From CAKZML01 sp963823435 (GTDB taxonomy: Bacteria > Pseudomonadota > Gammaproteobacteria > Steroidobacterales > BM003), in NCBI GenBank assembly GCA_963823435.1, contig CAWGLN010000001.1, positions 1,621,434-1,685,433 on the forward strand: a stretch of 64,000 nucleotides of DNA, read 5' to 3'. Position 1 is the first letter of the stretch; every line of letters starts with the position of its first letter. The position numbers and the translations under genes are program-made. The notes under the pieces are model-generated. The model was not told the DNA's origin, did not search any database, and worked only from the letters and a program-made list of their open reading frames with translations. Below, piece by piece: positions 27,041 to 38,143 of the stretch.

Positions 27041-27438
27041 CTGACCCGGGGCGGGACCCAAGTGCTCCCGCCCCGGCCTTAAGGGCGACAGGCCCTATAC
27101 TTCTTTTCCGGTCCCGGTTTTGCGTTCTCTCGATCGCGACCCGTGCGATCGGCGCCTTGAATCTGAATTGTTTGCGCGCGTGCACAATGTGCACGTTCGA
27201 CCCGGCGTAGAAGACGATTCTTGTAAGACTGAACAGGAATTCCTATAAAATCAGGATCAGGGTTTCTGTTCGTGTCATCGCTGTTAATTTTGGCGCTGGA
27301 CCTTTTCTGCGCTACAACAGATGTCGAGTGAGTTCAATTGGTCGAGGAAGGTGACAGTAAGCGTCTTCTCAATCTCTCGTACTCGAATCACAGCGGATCG
27401 GGAACGTCACTGCACCAGCTTTGGCGTTGGAGGTGATA
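27041..27438. other. Intergenic region with a structured repeat
   Basis: Between the dehydrogenase and the CorC-like gene. Contains copy 1 of a hairpin-forming repeat (27131-27168) and the promoter region of the CorC-like gene. No further gene is credible. Confidence 0.6.
27131..27168. repeat. Structured interspersed repeat, copy 1
   Basis: Hairpin CGATCGC (27131-27137) / GCGATCG (27145-27151), then GGCGCCTTGAATCTGAAT. The segment 27143-27168 matches 32140-32165 at 25 of 26 positions, and similarity continues to a CACAAT further on. Confidence 0.75.
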
Positions 27439-28671
27439 ATGCTGGTTTTCGTTGCCGCGGTTTCCACGGCGCTCATAGTGTCATTTCTCTGTTCAATATT
27501 CGAGTCAGTTCTGCTATCGATAAATTTCGCACGGGTAGAGTCGCTGGTTCAGCAAGGCAGGCGCTCCGGGCGGCTTCTGAGGCGGTTCAAGCAGGAAATA
27601 GACACGCCGCTAGCCGCCATTCTCATCACTAATACGATTGCGCACACAGTTGGCACTGCGGTCGCCAGCGCGAGCTATGTGAATGTTTTCAGCGTGGAAA
27701 CGCTGTGGATTTTTATGACTGTATTTACGACAGCCGTCCTGCTTTTCACAGAAATCATCCCGAAGACCCTCGGCGTCACGTTTGCAGCGAGTCTAACCAC
27801 GCCGGTTGCCTATGGCATAAAAGGCCTGACTGTCGCCTTGCACCCGCTGGTTCTCTTGAGTGGCGGCATTTCCCGAGCACTGCGGGGTCGCAAAGACGTC
27901 CCGGTAACCTCGGTTGAAGAGATTCGGCTGCTGGCTGCACTGGGACGTACCGAGGGTGTGGTTAGCTCGCAGACCGCCGGCATCATCGTCGGGGCAACAG
28001 GGCTACGCAAGCTGACTGCATCGGACATCATGCTGCCCCGGAAACAGGTTACCTATCTGTCAGCCACCAGCAGCCGGCGCGAGGTGCTGGAAACACTTAA
28101 ACAATCCGGGCACAGCCGCTTTCCGTTCTCGCCGACTCAGCAGCCGGATCATGTTTCCGGTATTGTGCTGGCGAAGGAATTATTGCTCCTGCTTCAGGAA
28201 AAACCGGATGAGGCGGTGGATTGGTCACGCCTGGTGCATGAACCGATCGTAGTGCCGGAGAGCGCGACTCTCGATTCGCTGCTGCGGACTTTCAAACAAG
28301 CCCGAAAACACATGGCCATCGTCGTCAGCGAATACGGAGACTTCCAGGGTATTGTCACGTTCGAGGACGTGCTCGAGGAGATTGTCGGTGACATTTTTGA
28401 TGAAAGTGATCGGCCGGTAGAGGACCTGTGGCCTCAAGGCGACAGCTCACTGCATGCGCTGGGGACGATTGAGCTTCGCAAACTGTGCCGGCAGCTGGGA
28501 ATCAAATTTCCCCCGAAAACAAAGGTCAGCAGACTCGGCGGTCTGGTCACGGAGTTACTGGGTCGGATTCCTGTAAAAGGGGACACGGTGGAATGGAATG
28601 GCTGCCGTCTCGAGGTGCTATCGGCCAGCCGATCGAGCGCGGAGCTGATCTCGATAAAAAAGAAAGTCTGA
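27439..28671 (+). CDS. CNNM/CorC-type membrane protein (DUF21, CBS pair, CorC_HlyC)
   Basis: 410 residues from the ATG at 27439, with GGAGG at five bases. A DUF21 membrane domain of three to four helices (residues 1-130, including TEIIPKTLGV) precedes a CBS-pair (about 190-310; MAIVVSEYGDFQGIVTFEDV is the family hallmark). A C-terminal CorC_HlyC PCMH-like domain follows (LHALGTIELRKLCRQLGIKF). These proteins are linked to magnesium or cobalt efflux and are gated by nucleotide binding at the CBS pair. It is a single gene; the next gene converges on it. Confidence 0.9.
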   Translation: MLVFVAAVSTALIVSFLCSIFESVLLSINFARVESLVQQGRRSGRLLRRFKQEIDTPLAAILITNTIAHTVGTAVASASYVNVFSVETLWIFMTVFTTAVLLFTEIIPKTLGVTFAASLTTPVAYGIKGLTVALHPLVLLSGGISRALRGRKDVPVTSVEEIRLLAALGRTEGVVSSQTAGIIVGATGLRKLTASDIMLPRKQVTYLSATSSRREVLETLKQSGHSRFPFSPTQQPDHVSGIVLAKELLLLLQEKPDEAVDWSRLVHEPIVVPESATLDSLLRTFKQARKHMAIVVSEYGDFQGIVTFEDVLEEIVGDIFDESDRPVEDLWPQGDSSLHALGTIELRKLCRQLGIKFPPKTKVSRLGGLVTELLGRIPVKGDTVEWNGCRLEVLSASRSSAELISIKKKV

Positions 28672-28808
28672 CCGTCAGGGTTGAATCAGGTTTTTCACAG
28701 CTGATTGGATGGGGTTAGACGGCATATCTGCAAGCAAGCGTTTTGCTCGCGGTTTTCGAACAGCTTTCCCGAGCTGAAGATTGTTCTTCCGGCAAGCTGC
28801 AAAGAATC

Positions 28809-28838
28809 AGTAGAGCCCGGCGCAGGCCGGGCTCTACT
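28809..28838 (-). terminator. Strong hairpin after the second propeller gene
   Basis: Perfect 13-bp stem AGTAGAGCCCGGC / GCCGGGCTCTACT with a 4-base loop, 22 bases beyond the reverse-strand stop at 28860. The T content after it (GATTCTTTG) is modest. Confidence 0.75.
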
Positions 28839-28859
28839 GTCGTTATGGCCGTAATAGAA

Positions 28860-31800
28860 TCAGGGCATCGGTACGCTAACGTGCTGGATACCGTTGTCCT
28901 TCGCCCACTGGTTGATCGGCTCAATGTCTTCGCGGTGATGCGCTCCAGTTCGCCCTGTAACACCGACCAGTCGGCCTTCAGATCGCCCAAGCGTTCCAGG
29001 GCGCCCGCGCCCACGGGCGGACCGGAGTTGTCCAGCACGTCCAGCAGGTGGTGAATCTGCCCATCCAGCATGGTGGGCCAGCCGTCCTCGTCCTCCAGGG
29101 TTCCATGGTTTGCCTGGGTAATCTGTCCCTCCCACGCAGTGATGGCTGTGATGGCGCGCTTGCCGGCCGTTTGCAGCTGTTCTCCCTCAGGATGTTCAGC
29201 CATCATGGCCTGAACCTGGGCGCGTGACCTGCGGGCTTCTTCCAGGGTATCCAGCACATGTCTGAGCAAGGCGTTGACTTCCTGGACCCTGGCTTCCAGG
29301 GCGGCAACTTGCTCTGGCGTGGCCTGCACCCGCGGGTCGGCAAGCACCGAGAAGCTGGCTTGCCGGCTGGTTGCGCCCACCGTGACGCGTGCGGTGTACT
29401 GACCCGGGGTCACCCGGGTACCGCCAAAGCCGCCCGCATACAAGGGCACCTTGTCCAGGCAGGGCATATTTTCCCGGCGCAAATCCCAGGTCCACTTGTT
29501 CAAACCTTTCTCGACGGTGGGGTACTTGAATTCCGGGACTCGTCTGGCGTCTGCGTTGCGCACCCGACAGCGCTCGAAATCGGTCTCCTCGCTGCCGTAA
29601 CTGCGGACCACGGCTCCCGAGGCATCCAGGATGTCTATGACCAGCGGGTCGTCCTGCTCGTCCTTGATGTAATAGTAAAGCGTCGCCCCGTTGGCCGGGT
29701 TGGCGGCCTCGAACTCGCCCGCGCGACCACCGCTTGCGATGAGCAGGGCGTCACCGGGCGTAAATACGTGCAAGGCCTCGTCGGCCACCGTGGTGGAAAC
29801 CTGGTGCAACAACGACATGTCGTCAAGAATCCAGAAGCCGCGGCCCTGGGTGGCCGCCACCAGTTTGCCCTGGCGTATCGCCAGGTCGGTGATGGGCACC
29901 GGTGGCAGGTTGAGATCCAGGGATTGCCAGTCACCGCCATCATTGAAGGACACGTACATGCCGCCCTCGGTGCCGGCATACAGCACACCCTTGCGTGCCG
30001 GATCCTCGCGCACCACGCGCACGAAATGATCCCCGGGCAGTCCCTTGTCAATCCGCTTCCAGCTCTTGCCGTAGTTATCCGACTTGTAGATGTAAGGACT
30101 GAAATCAGCAAGCTTGTAACCGGTAACGGCCAGGTAGGTGGTGGCCGGATCGTGCGGGCTGACCTCTATGGCATTGATCATGGCCTCGCTGCCGTGTTTC
30201 GGACTCACCTCCTGCCAGTTCTGACCACCGTCCCGTGTGAGGTGCACCAGGCCGTCATCGGCACCCACCCAGATGGTGCCGGCTTCGTGGTGTGATTCGA
30301 CTATGTAAAAAATCGTGTGATAGAACTCGGCACCCACGGACTCGTTCGTGATGGGCCCGCCGTTGGTGCCCAGGCGGCTGAGGTCGTTACGGGTCAGGTC
30401 GGGGCTGATTTCCGTCCAGGTGACGCCCCGGTCCGTGGTCTTGAGCAACTTCTGGGCGCCGTAATAGATCACTTTCGGATCATGCGGCGAGATGGCCACC
30501 GGTGTGTTCCAGTTAGCCCGGTACTTCAGGTCCTTGGGATCCAGCCCGTAGACATACTGCGGGTAGGGCTTGATCTCGCGCAGTCGATGGTTCTCAACGT
30601 CGTACTCGGTCAGCGTACCGTTGATGGTGCTGGCGTAGATCAACCTGGGGTCATCGGGGTCGAACGCGATATGTGCGCTTTCACCGCCGCCCACGGGGAA
30701 GTAATCTTCCCGCCCGATGCCGTTGTCCCAGGTGGCGCTGGCGATGGCCACGGTGCTGTTGTCCTGCTGCCCGCCGTAGATACGGAAGGGCGTCAGGTTA
30801 TCGGTGGTCACGCGGTAAAACTGCGCAGTGGGCTGGTTCATGATGCTTGACCAGGTCTTGCCGCCGTCCAGCGTGACACTTGCGCCGCCATCACTGGCGT
30901 TGATCATGATCAGGCTGTTGTTCGGGTTGATCCAGTGATCGTGGTAATCACCGTGGGCAGTGTCGACGCGCTCAAAGTTCTTGCCGCCGTCTATGGATTT
31001 CAACAGGGGCACGTTCTGAATCCATACCGTGTTCTCGTCACCGGGATCGGCCGTGATGTGATTGTAATACCAGGCCCTGGACTGGATGACGCGGGTTTCA
31101 TTGATCAATTTCCAGGTCTCGCCGGCGTCCTCACTACGCCACAAGCCGCCTTCGCCCGCGTGAGCTTCGACAATCGCGTAGATGCGGTCGGTTCGTGCGG
31201 CGGACACGTCGATGCCGATTTTACCGACCATATCGGGCAATCCGCCGGTGAGCTTGTTCCAGGTGTCACCACCATCGACAGACTTGAAGATGCCGCCGTC
31301 AGTACCGCCGGAATGCACGTACCAGGGCTTGCGACCGTGGTTCCACATGGCGGCGTACAGGATGCGCGGGTTGGCCGGATTCATTACCAGGTCGGAGGCA
31401 CCGGTGTTGGGGCTGACTTTCAGCACGTGCTCCCAGGTCTTGCCGCCATCTCGCGTCCGGAAAATGCCCCGCTCCTGGTTGGGGGTGAAGATTTGCCCCT
31501 GGACCGCCACGTAGGCGATATCCGGGTCAGAGGGATGTATCTTTATACGGGAAATCTGTCCCGCCTTTTCCAGACCTGCATGCTGCCAGGTCTTGCCGGC
31601 ATCGGTGGATTTGTACACGCCGTTACCGTGGCTGGTCGTCACGCCGCGTATGGGCGCCTCGCCGGTGCCGACGTACAACACGTTATTGTCCGATTCGGAT
31701 ACGGCCACGGCACCAATGGTGCCCACCTTGAAATCCTTGTCGGAGATGTTTTCCCAGGTTGCGCCTGCGTTTTCGGTCTTCCAGACGCCGCCGCCCGTCG

Positions 31801-32008
31801 CGCCCATGTAATACAGCCAGGGCTTGTCAGCCACGCCGGTGACCGTGGTCACGCGACCGCCCCTATAGGGTCCTACCATCCGCCATTCAAGGGCGGAAAT
31901 GACCGCTGGATCGACAGCGTCACTGGCCATGACCGGCATGCCGCCCGTCATCAACAACATCAGCGTTGCCAGTCCTGCCCCGATCTTGCGCAAACTCGAA
32001 AAAGTCAT
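28860..32008 (-). CDS. Large exported BNR/sortilin-like beta-propeller protein, one late frameshift
   Basis: About 1,050 residues with a signal peptide ending near GGMPVMASDA (residue 29). The start of the mature part, ALEWRMVGPYRGGRVTTVTG, and repeated Asp boxes (STDAGKTW, TRDGGKTWEH, SVDGGDTW, SEDAGETW, TRDGGQNW, SDNYGKSW) mark two stacked propellers. A beta-sandwich (YTARVTVGATSRQASFSV) and a long helical region (RVQEVNALLRHVLDTLEEAR) follow. Near 28925 the frame changes and the proper end is IEPINQWAKDNGIQHVSVP at 28860. Same architecture as 17386-20667. Probably an extracellular or periplasmic binding or scaffolding protein; no catalytic residues are recognisable. Confidence 0.88.
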
Positions 32009-32110
32009 CTGGTCTCTCCTGGGTTCGTACTTGTCTTGTGCGTGTATTTAGGGGCCTCTTATCTACTCATGAACGTGTATCTCGCGTCTAAAAGCCCCAG
32101 CTTCTGCGTT

Positions 32111-32165
32111 GCCAATCTTCGCAGTAGCCCCACTACTACGTGCGATTGGCGCCTTGAATCTGAAT
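32111..32165. repeat. Structured interspersed repeat, copy 2
   Basis: GCCAATC (32111-32117) pairs with GATTGGC (32144-32150); an inner CGCAGTAG pairs imperfectly with CTACTACG. 32140-32165 is nearly identical to 27143-27168. It lies between two reverse-strand genes. Confidence 0.75.
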
Positions 32166-32248
32166 CTTTTCGCTCACAATCTACTTTGTCCAGAATAAAT
32201 CAGAGGCTCCTTAAAGTGGTTATTCCGTTTGTCTGCCGACCCGGGTGC

Positions 32249-33229
32249 TCAAGTCAGCGTGCCCAGGGCCCGCGCGAGCGCCGCCTGGTAGGCAAGATTG
32301 GCGATGGCCGTGTCCTGCACGCCGGTGCCGGTGAGATCGCAAACGATGATCTGCGATTCATTCTCCCGACCGGGTTTCGCACCGGTCGTGAGTTCACCCA
32401 GTTCGTCAACCTGCATATCTGCCGGCAGTACGCCATTTACGCACAGGTGCTGAAGTTCACCGTTGTGGGTGCATTGGGAGAGCCGGTCACAGACGACCCG
32501 GTCAGCCCCCAATAATACCTCCGGCTGCAGTTCCTGTTTGCCTGGAAAGTCGGCGCCTACCGCGCAGACAAATAATCCCGGGTGCAACCAGTCGGCTTCG
32601 ACCAGGGGTTTGTGGCTGGGTGTGGTGGTGATGACTACCTGACTTTGCCTGACCAAGGTCTCGATGTCAGCCGCTTCCACCGGTAGCCCAAGCTCTGTCT
32701 GCATGTCTTCGGCGTACTGCCGGACTTTCTCCGGCTCGCGCCCCCACACCAGGATACGCTGGAATGGACGCACCAGTGCCAGGCACCGGGCCTGGAAACG
32801 CGCTTGCATCCCCGTTCCCAGCACGCCGACGGTATGTACCGACGCCGGGGCCAGCAGATCGGCGGCCACCGCGCCCGCCATGCCTGTGCGCAGGTCGGTC
32901 AGGTAGCCGTTGTCCAGGAGCACGGCCTGGCAAAATCCGGTCTGGGCGCTGAGCAACACCATCATGGCGCTGCCCGCGGGCAGACCGCGGTCCGGATTGT
33001 TAAAAAATCCGGAGGCAATCTTGATTGCCACGACCGGAACACCCTCGACACAGGCGCTCTTCACGTCGATGTCGCCGTGGTGTTCGCGAGCCGAGATATG
33101 CATGATGGGCGGCATATCCACTTTGCCTTGTTGCAGCCAGCTGAAGGCCATCGCCACGGCATCCAGTGACTGCCTGTCTACACCGACCACCGAGCGCAGT
33201 TCGGACTCGGTCAAAATGTGTACGCCCAT
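32249..33229 (-). CDS. Ornithine cyclodeaminase/mu-crystallin family oxidoreductase
   Basis: 326 residues. The family landmarks are VPVVAIKIASGFFNNPDRGL (substrate Lys region), LTDLRTGMAGAVAADLLA and the Rossmann VGVLGTGMQARFQARCLAL near residue 140, followed by ILVWGREPEKVRQYA and VITTTPSHKPLV. Members are ornithine cyclodeaminases, EutC-like enzymes of ectoine use, or imine reductases acting on cyclic imino acids, all NAD(P)-linked and cytoplasmic. With the saccharopine-like enzyme nearby a role in lysine or imino-acid metabolism is plausible but not shown. The C-terminus (QDTAIANLAYQAALARAL) is complete. Confidence 0.88.
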   Translation of the reverse strand: MGVHILTESELRSVVGVDRQSLDAVAMAFSWLQQGKVDMPPIMHISAREHHGDIDVKSACVEGVPVVAIKIASGFFNNPDRGLPAGSAMMVLLSAQTGFCQAVLLDNGYLTDLRTGMAGAVAADLLAPASVHTVGVLGTGMQARFQARCLALVRPFQRILVWGREPEKVRQYAEDMQTELGLPVEAADIETLVRQSQVVITTTPSHKPLVEADWLHPGLFVCAVGADFPGKQELQPEVLLGADRVVCDRLSQCTHNGELQHLCVNGVLPADMQVDELGELTTGAKPGRENESQIIVCDLTGTGVQDTAIANLAYQAALARALGTLT

Positions 33230-33449
33230 ACTTCCCCAGGTGATCGTACCGACAGTGTTTTATTTCAGTTTCCAACGCACAAAGTACGCTGGAATTGGTG
33301 GACAACGCAACCTTGGGCTGACGGCGCCAAAGGGGGCAGTCGGCTGGGGATTTCTGTATATTCGCGTTGGTTATTTCTGAATACCCGCTTTCACAGCAAT
33401 TACCGATGGTTCGATCTTCCACGGATCGTCCGGACAGTGAGGAAAAGCA

Positions 33450-34488
33450 ATGAACCCCGTGACCTGTATACGCTTGTTTGCCGCGGTGGCGCTATCGCTC
33501 TCGATGTCGTTTGGAACCCCCGCACGCGGCCAGGAAGTGCTGGTATCTTCCGGTGTCGACGAGACCATCGGCTGGCTGAAGTCGGAGAACTTCTGGGGTG
33601 AGGAGACACGGGGCGCACAGTTGAAAGTGCCACACGCGTTGATCACCGGAATAAACGCGCATTGGCGAGAGGCGGCGCAGGAAGTTGACCGTCCCGGAGA
33701 AGAAAGAAATCTTTTACCGGCTCATGCTGCCATTGATCCTGCATGCAAATGGCATGGTACTGGATCGGCGCGCCGGACTTTTCCGCGCAAGGGACAATTT
33801 GAAGGCAGGTCAGCCAATCTCAGATGAGGACCTGCAGTCCTTGAAAAAGGCGGCGGTACTCCTGCGAATCACCGACGAGGAAACCGCTGCAGCACTTGTT
33901 GCCACCAGCGACACACTGGCGGTGGTCATCGACGAAGCGCTCTATAAACTCGATGTCATTCCTGCAGGCCTGGTCCTGGGGCAGGCGGCCTATGAGAGTG
34001 GCTACGGCACCTCGAGATTCGCCGCAGAGGGCAACGCCCTGTTCGGTCAGTGGACCTATGGCGGCAAGGGCCTGGTGCCGGAGCAGCAGCGCAAGGACCT
34101 GGGTGATCATCGCATCGCCGCTTTCGACTGGCCGTTCGACAGTGTGCGTGGCTATTTCCTGAACCTGATGTCCCACCCGGCGTACGAAGAGTTCCGACGC
34201 TTGCGAGCGCAAATGCGGACTGAGGGCAAACCGCTGCGTTCCCTGGAATTGGCGGATGGACTGATCAACTACTCGGAACGCGGCCAGGAGTATGTCGATA
34301 CCCTGAAGAGCATGATTCGCGTAAACAATCTGAGTGTCGCGGACGACGCCTCGTTTCGTGACGAGCCGATAAGGTTCTTGATCGGGGCGCAAAACGCAAG
34401 CGAGGCTGCTGACTTGCGGACCCGGATTGAACAGATGAGAAAAACCGGCGAGCTTGAACAAATCATCGCCCGGATGCGGCTGGAATAA
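33450..34488 (+). CDS. Exported glucosaminidase-domain (Bax-like) protein, one frameshift
   Basis: Start ATG at 33450 with GAGGAAA upstream and a signal peptide ending near FGTPARGQE (residue 27). The frame changes near 33685 (from HWREAAQEV to LTVPEKKEIFYRLMLPLIL). The glucosaminidase fold follows: AGLVLGQAAYESGYGTSRF carries the catalytic Glu (AYESGYG, as in Bax and FlgJ-type enzymes), then NALFGQWTYGGKG and YFLNLMSHPAYEEFR. Reconstructed about 345 residues. It should cleave N-acetylglucosamine linkages of peptidoglycan in the periplasm. A thermonuclease lipoprotein gene follows 91 bases later. Confidence 0.88.
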
Positions 34489-34579
34489 GCAGGGTGGGCC
34501 AGGGGTCCCGTGCCGATTTCGGCTTCATCCATCATGGTGTTTGTTCCTTTACAGAGGTCTGGCATTGAATATTCCTGGT

Positions 34580-35074
34580 ATGTACTTGCGCTGGACGACC
34601 TGGGCTTTTCTCGCGTTGCTGGTGGCCTGTGCGCCGGTTGCCCCAGACCGACTGGACGGGACCGTTGTGGGCATCAGTGACGGCGATACCCTGATCTTGC
34701 TGGCGGCGGGCGACCAGCGAGTGAAAATCCGCCTGGGCCAGATTGACGCACCGGAGCGAACCCAGCCCTGGGGCAATCGTTCCCGCCAGGCGTTGGCGGA
34801 AATGGTATTTCAGCAAGCAGTCAGAGTGCAGGTCACCGATATCGACAGCTATGGTCGAACGGTGGGTACGGTGTTGCTTGAGGATCTGGACGTGAATGCC
34901 GAGATGATTCGTCGCGGTGCGGCCTGGGTCTATCGTCGCTACGCCGTTGACGAACATTTGTTTGTGCTGGAAGACCAGGCCCGCGCCGCGAAGAGGGGAT
35001 TATGGTCCTTGCCCGAACCGCAACGCATTCCACCCTGGCAATGGCGTCAGAACGAACGGGAGGACAAGCGCTGA
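34580..35074 (+). CDS. Thermonuclease-family (SNase-like) lipoprotein
   Basis: 164 residues from the ATG at 34580; a TTG five codons earlier is possible. Lipobox LVAC gives the acylated Cys near residue 14. The staphylococcal-nuclease-like OB fold has the core DGTVVGISDGDTLILL, VKIRLGQIDAPERTQPWG (calcium Asp and catalytic Arg region), DSYGRTVGTVLL and the closing helix EDQARAAKRGLW. It would be a membrane-tethered periplasmic nuclease. It may share a transcript with the glucosaminidase gene. Confidence 0.88.
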   Translation: MYLRWTTWAFLALLVACAPVAPDRLDGTVVGISDGDTLILLAAGDQRVKIRLGQIDAPERTQPWGNRSRQALAEMVFQQAVRVQVTDIDSYGRTVGTVLLEDLDVNAEMIRRGAAWVYRRYAVDEHLFVLEDQARAAKRGLWSLPEPQRIPPWQWRQNEREDKR

Positions 35075-35120
35075 GCGGGATCTGAATATCCACTCCAACC
35101 CCGCGCCTTGCCGGCAATGC

Positions 35121-35984
35121 CTAACGATGCAATAGCAATACCGGAATCTTGCTGTGGAATAGCATGTGCTCGGTCAGGCCACCCAGTATGAGTTCCCGGG
35201 TACGCCCGCGAGAGTAGCCACCCATTAGCAGCAGATCGGCCTGCTGGTCAGTAAACGCCTGCTCAATTTCCTTCGCCACGTTCCGGCCGGGAGTGCTCAG
35301 GCGATGTGACCTGATACCAAGCAGTTTCAGGTAATCGACCAGGCGGGCTGATTTGGGCCCAGCCAGGTACTCTTTGCCACCACTGATGATGGAAACATCC
35401 TCGGCCTGGCGCAAGACGCTGCGGTTGCAGGAGACCGCGTTGGCCGCTTCGGTGCTCTGGTTCCAGGCGATCATGACCCGTCTGCCAATAGGCCCGCTCC
35501 AGTCACGAGGTATAACCAATACCGGCTGTGCAGCCTGCATTAACGCGGCCAGCAGAAAGGCCTTGCCCTTACCCGCATCCCGGGCGGATGGGCGGGACAT
35601 GACGATCAGGTCGGACAGCGGACCCACGATGGCCAGGACCTTGGACGGTGTGCCCACCATCTCCTCCCAAATTGCAGCCTTTTCCTCACCCAGGCGAGCC
35701 TTGCGTAACAGGGTGAAGCCATGTGCCCGGGCCCGGGACTCGAACAGAATTTTCGCCGAATGGCTGTGCAGGGTGACGTCCTGTGGATTTAGCTCCGCGA
35801 TGACATTTACCCATTCATCGGGTACCAGGGGCTTGCGCGCATTGTCTGTAGTCTTTTCCCTTCGATGTGGCCGAACATGACAGCCGATAACGTTGGCCTT
35901 CAGTGAGGCGGCGATATCAAAGGCCGAATTCAGGGCGGTAAGGCATTCCGGCCGATCGGCAACCGGGACGAGGATAACTTTCAT
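35121..35984 (-). CDS. Universal stress protein family
   Basis: 287 residues from the ATG at 35984 (MKVILVPVADRPECLTALN). The recognisable UspA ATP-binding loop is LLLMGGYSRGRTRELILGG near the C-terminus, with RRVMIAWNQSTEAANAV beginning the second USP unit at about residue 160, so two USP domains are present, the first more divergent. Cytoplasmic nucleotide-binding stress proteins; no direct partner nearby. Single gene, converging on the thermonuclease gene. Confidence 0.85.
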   Translation of the reverse strand: MKVILVPVADRPECLTALNSAFDIAASLKANVIGCHVRPHRREKTTDNARKPLVPDEWVNVIAELNPQDVTLHSHSAKILFESRARAHGFTLLRKARLGEEKAAIWEEMVGTPSKVLAIVGPLSDLIVMSRPSARDAGKGKAFLLAALMQAAQPVLVIPRDWSGPIGRRVMIAWNQSTEAANAVSCNRSVLRQAEDVSIISGGKEYLAGPKSARLVDYLKLLGIRSHRLSTPGRNVAKEIEQAFTDQQADLLLMGGYSRGRTRELILGGLTEHMLFHSKIPVLLLHR

Positions 35985-36104
35985 GGACGCACTCCATTGC
36001 GAACATCGCCCATCCAGCCTAAACGCCGTTTTCGACGGCCGCAATTCGTACAAACACAGACAGGCCGCTGGCGGGAGTAGACGCGGTGTTAATCTTCCTC
36101 CGGG

Positions 36105-37908
36105 CTAGTTCGAGGCGATGGTATACAGAAATTCGGCGCCGTAGCGTTGCAGCTTTTTTTCACCCACACCGGTAATCATGATCAGTTCCTCATCGCTGGA
36201 GGGACGGCGTCGCGCCATTTCCACCAGGGTGGCGTCACCGAAAACTACATAGGGCGGCACCCCCTGTTCCTCAGCCAGGGACTTGCGCAGGGAGCGCAGG
36301 GCCTCGAACAAACCCTGGTCGCCCTCGCCCAGGTCTGCCGCCAGGCGTGACCGCGGTTTGGCCCTGGCCCTGGTCTTGATCCTGGGCCGGGCCAAGCACC
36401 AGGGTTTCTTCTCCCCGAAGTACCGGCCGGGCCTGGTTTGTGAGTTTGAGTACGGAGTAGTTGGCGATGTCCTGCGACAGCAGACCGCGGTGAATCAACT
36501 GGCGCACGATAGATGTCCACTCGGCATCGCTCATCCCGGCGCCGATGCCATACGTGGACAGCGTGTTATGACCCAGGCTGCGCACGCGTTCCGTATCGGC
36601 GCCACGCAGCACATCCACCACGTGCTTGATGCCAAAGCGCTCGCCTACCCGGTATACGCAGGAAAGCACTTTTTGCGCCTCCACCGTGGCATCAAAAGTC
36701 TCCGGCGGGTTCAGACACACATCGCAATTGCCGCAGTCCTGGTCCAGGTGCTCGCCGAAATAGCCCAGCAACACCCGTCGGCGACAGGTCAGGCTCTCGG
36801 CAAAACCCACCATGGCCTGCAGCTTGTGGGACTCAATGCGGCGCTGCTCGGGATTCTGATTCTGCTCCAGCATACGTCGGGCATTGCCCACGTCTTGCCC
36901 GCCAAATAACAGCAAGGCTTCGGCGGCGAGGCCGTCCCTGCCGGCCCTGCCGGTTTCCTGGTAATAACCCTCGATATTTTTCGGCATGTCGTAATGCACC
37001 ACGTAACGCACATTGGGCTTGTCTATGCCCATGCCGAAAGCCACCGTAGCGACCACGATCTGCAGGTCATCACGGATAAAGCGCTCCTGCACTTCCTGGC
37101 GCACGGCAGCCGGCAAGCCCGCGTGATAGGCGGCTACCGACATACCCTGCAATTCCAGGTGAGTGGCTATTTCCTCGGTGCGTTTTCGCGACAGGGCGTA
37201 GACGATTCCCGAGTCGCCGCCCTGGCCGGTCAGGAAGCGTGTCAGCTGGTCCATCCCCCGGTGCTTTTCAAGTACCGTGTAGCGGATGTTTGGACGGTCA
37301 AAACTCGCCACATAACGAGTGGCGTGTTGCAGTCCCAGCACCCGTACGATGTCTTCCCGGGTATGCGTGTCTGCAGTGGCAGTCAGCGCCAGTATGGGCA
37401 TCCCGGGCAAGTGTTCCCGAAGCGCGCCCAGGGCGGCATACTCGGGCCGGAAATCGTGACCCCACTGGGACACGCAATGTGCTTCATCGACGGCGATCAG
37501 TGATATCTGCAGCTCGGACAAACGCGCAAGAAAGCCGCTGCTCATCAGTCTTTCGGGGGCCACATATAACAAGTCCAGTTCACCGGCATGCAGCCTGGCC
37601 AGTACCTGCCTGGCATGTTCCGGCGCCAGGCTCGAATTGTAGAAGGCCGCGGCAACGCCATTGGCAACCAGGCTGTCCACCTGGTCTTTCATGAGTGAGA
37701 TCAAGGGAGACACCACCAGCGCCACGCCCGGGCGGAGCAGGGCGGGAAGCTGATAACACAGGGACTTGCCGCCGCCGGTGGGCATCAGCACGAAGGCGTC
37801 TTCCCCTGCAATCAGGCCCTCGATAATGGCCTGCTGCCGGGGTCGGAATTCGTGCAGACCGAAAACCTGGCGCAGGGTCTGGTGCAGTGTGTCGTTCTGG
37901 GGTGGCAT
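36105..37908 (-). CDS. recQ: ATP-dependent DNA helicase RecQ, one frameshift
   Basis: Start at the ATG at 37908 (MPPQNDTLHQTLRQVFGLHE). Walker A TGGGKS at residues 44-49, DEAH at 141-144, TATADTHTREDI, then the RQC zinc cysteines (CRRRVLLGYFGE ... CGNCDVCLN) and winged helix (YGIGAGMSDAEW). Near 36345, in a Gln-Asp-rich linker (DQDQGQGQ), the frame shifts. The HRDC domain (GEGDQGLFEALRSLRKSLAE ... LIMITGVGEKKLQRYG) continues to the stop at 36105. About 600 residues, as usual. It unwinds DNA in recombination and fork restart. Confidence 0.95.
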
Positions 37909-38143
37909 GCAAGTCCGTATTTCGGTGGGTCGTAAAGATCGCATGATACGGGAACTGTCCCGGGTTCGCCGAAGGTGACAGCCCGGGTGGGGGATCACGG
38001 GCGGATTGTGCCCGGGCAAGGCTGCAGTGGATCGTGGAAAGTAACAGTCCGTGGTCAGTGATGATGGGGGTATACTTGACCATGTTAGCGAGCCGGGTTC
38101 AGGCGTGAACGCTTTCCCCGGAGACCCTTGTGAGGATCGGCCG

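Noticed and set aside
29258..32515. Long forward-strand open frames (345 and 526 codons) opposite the second propeller and cyclodeaminase-like genes
   Set aside because: They are antisense to clear genes with signal peptides and repeats; high GC leaves antisense frames open. Their translations lack any recognisable motif and are rich in Val, Gly and His.
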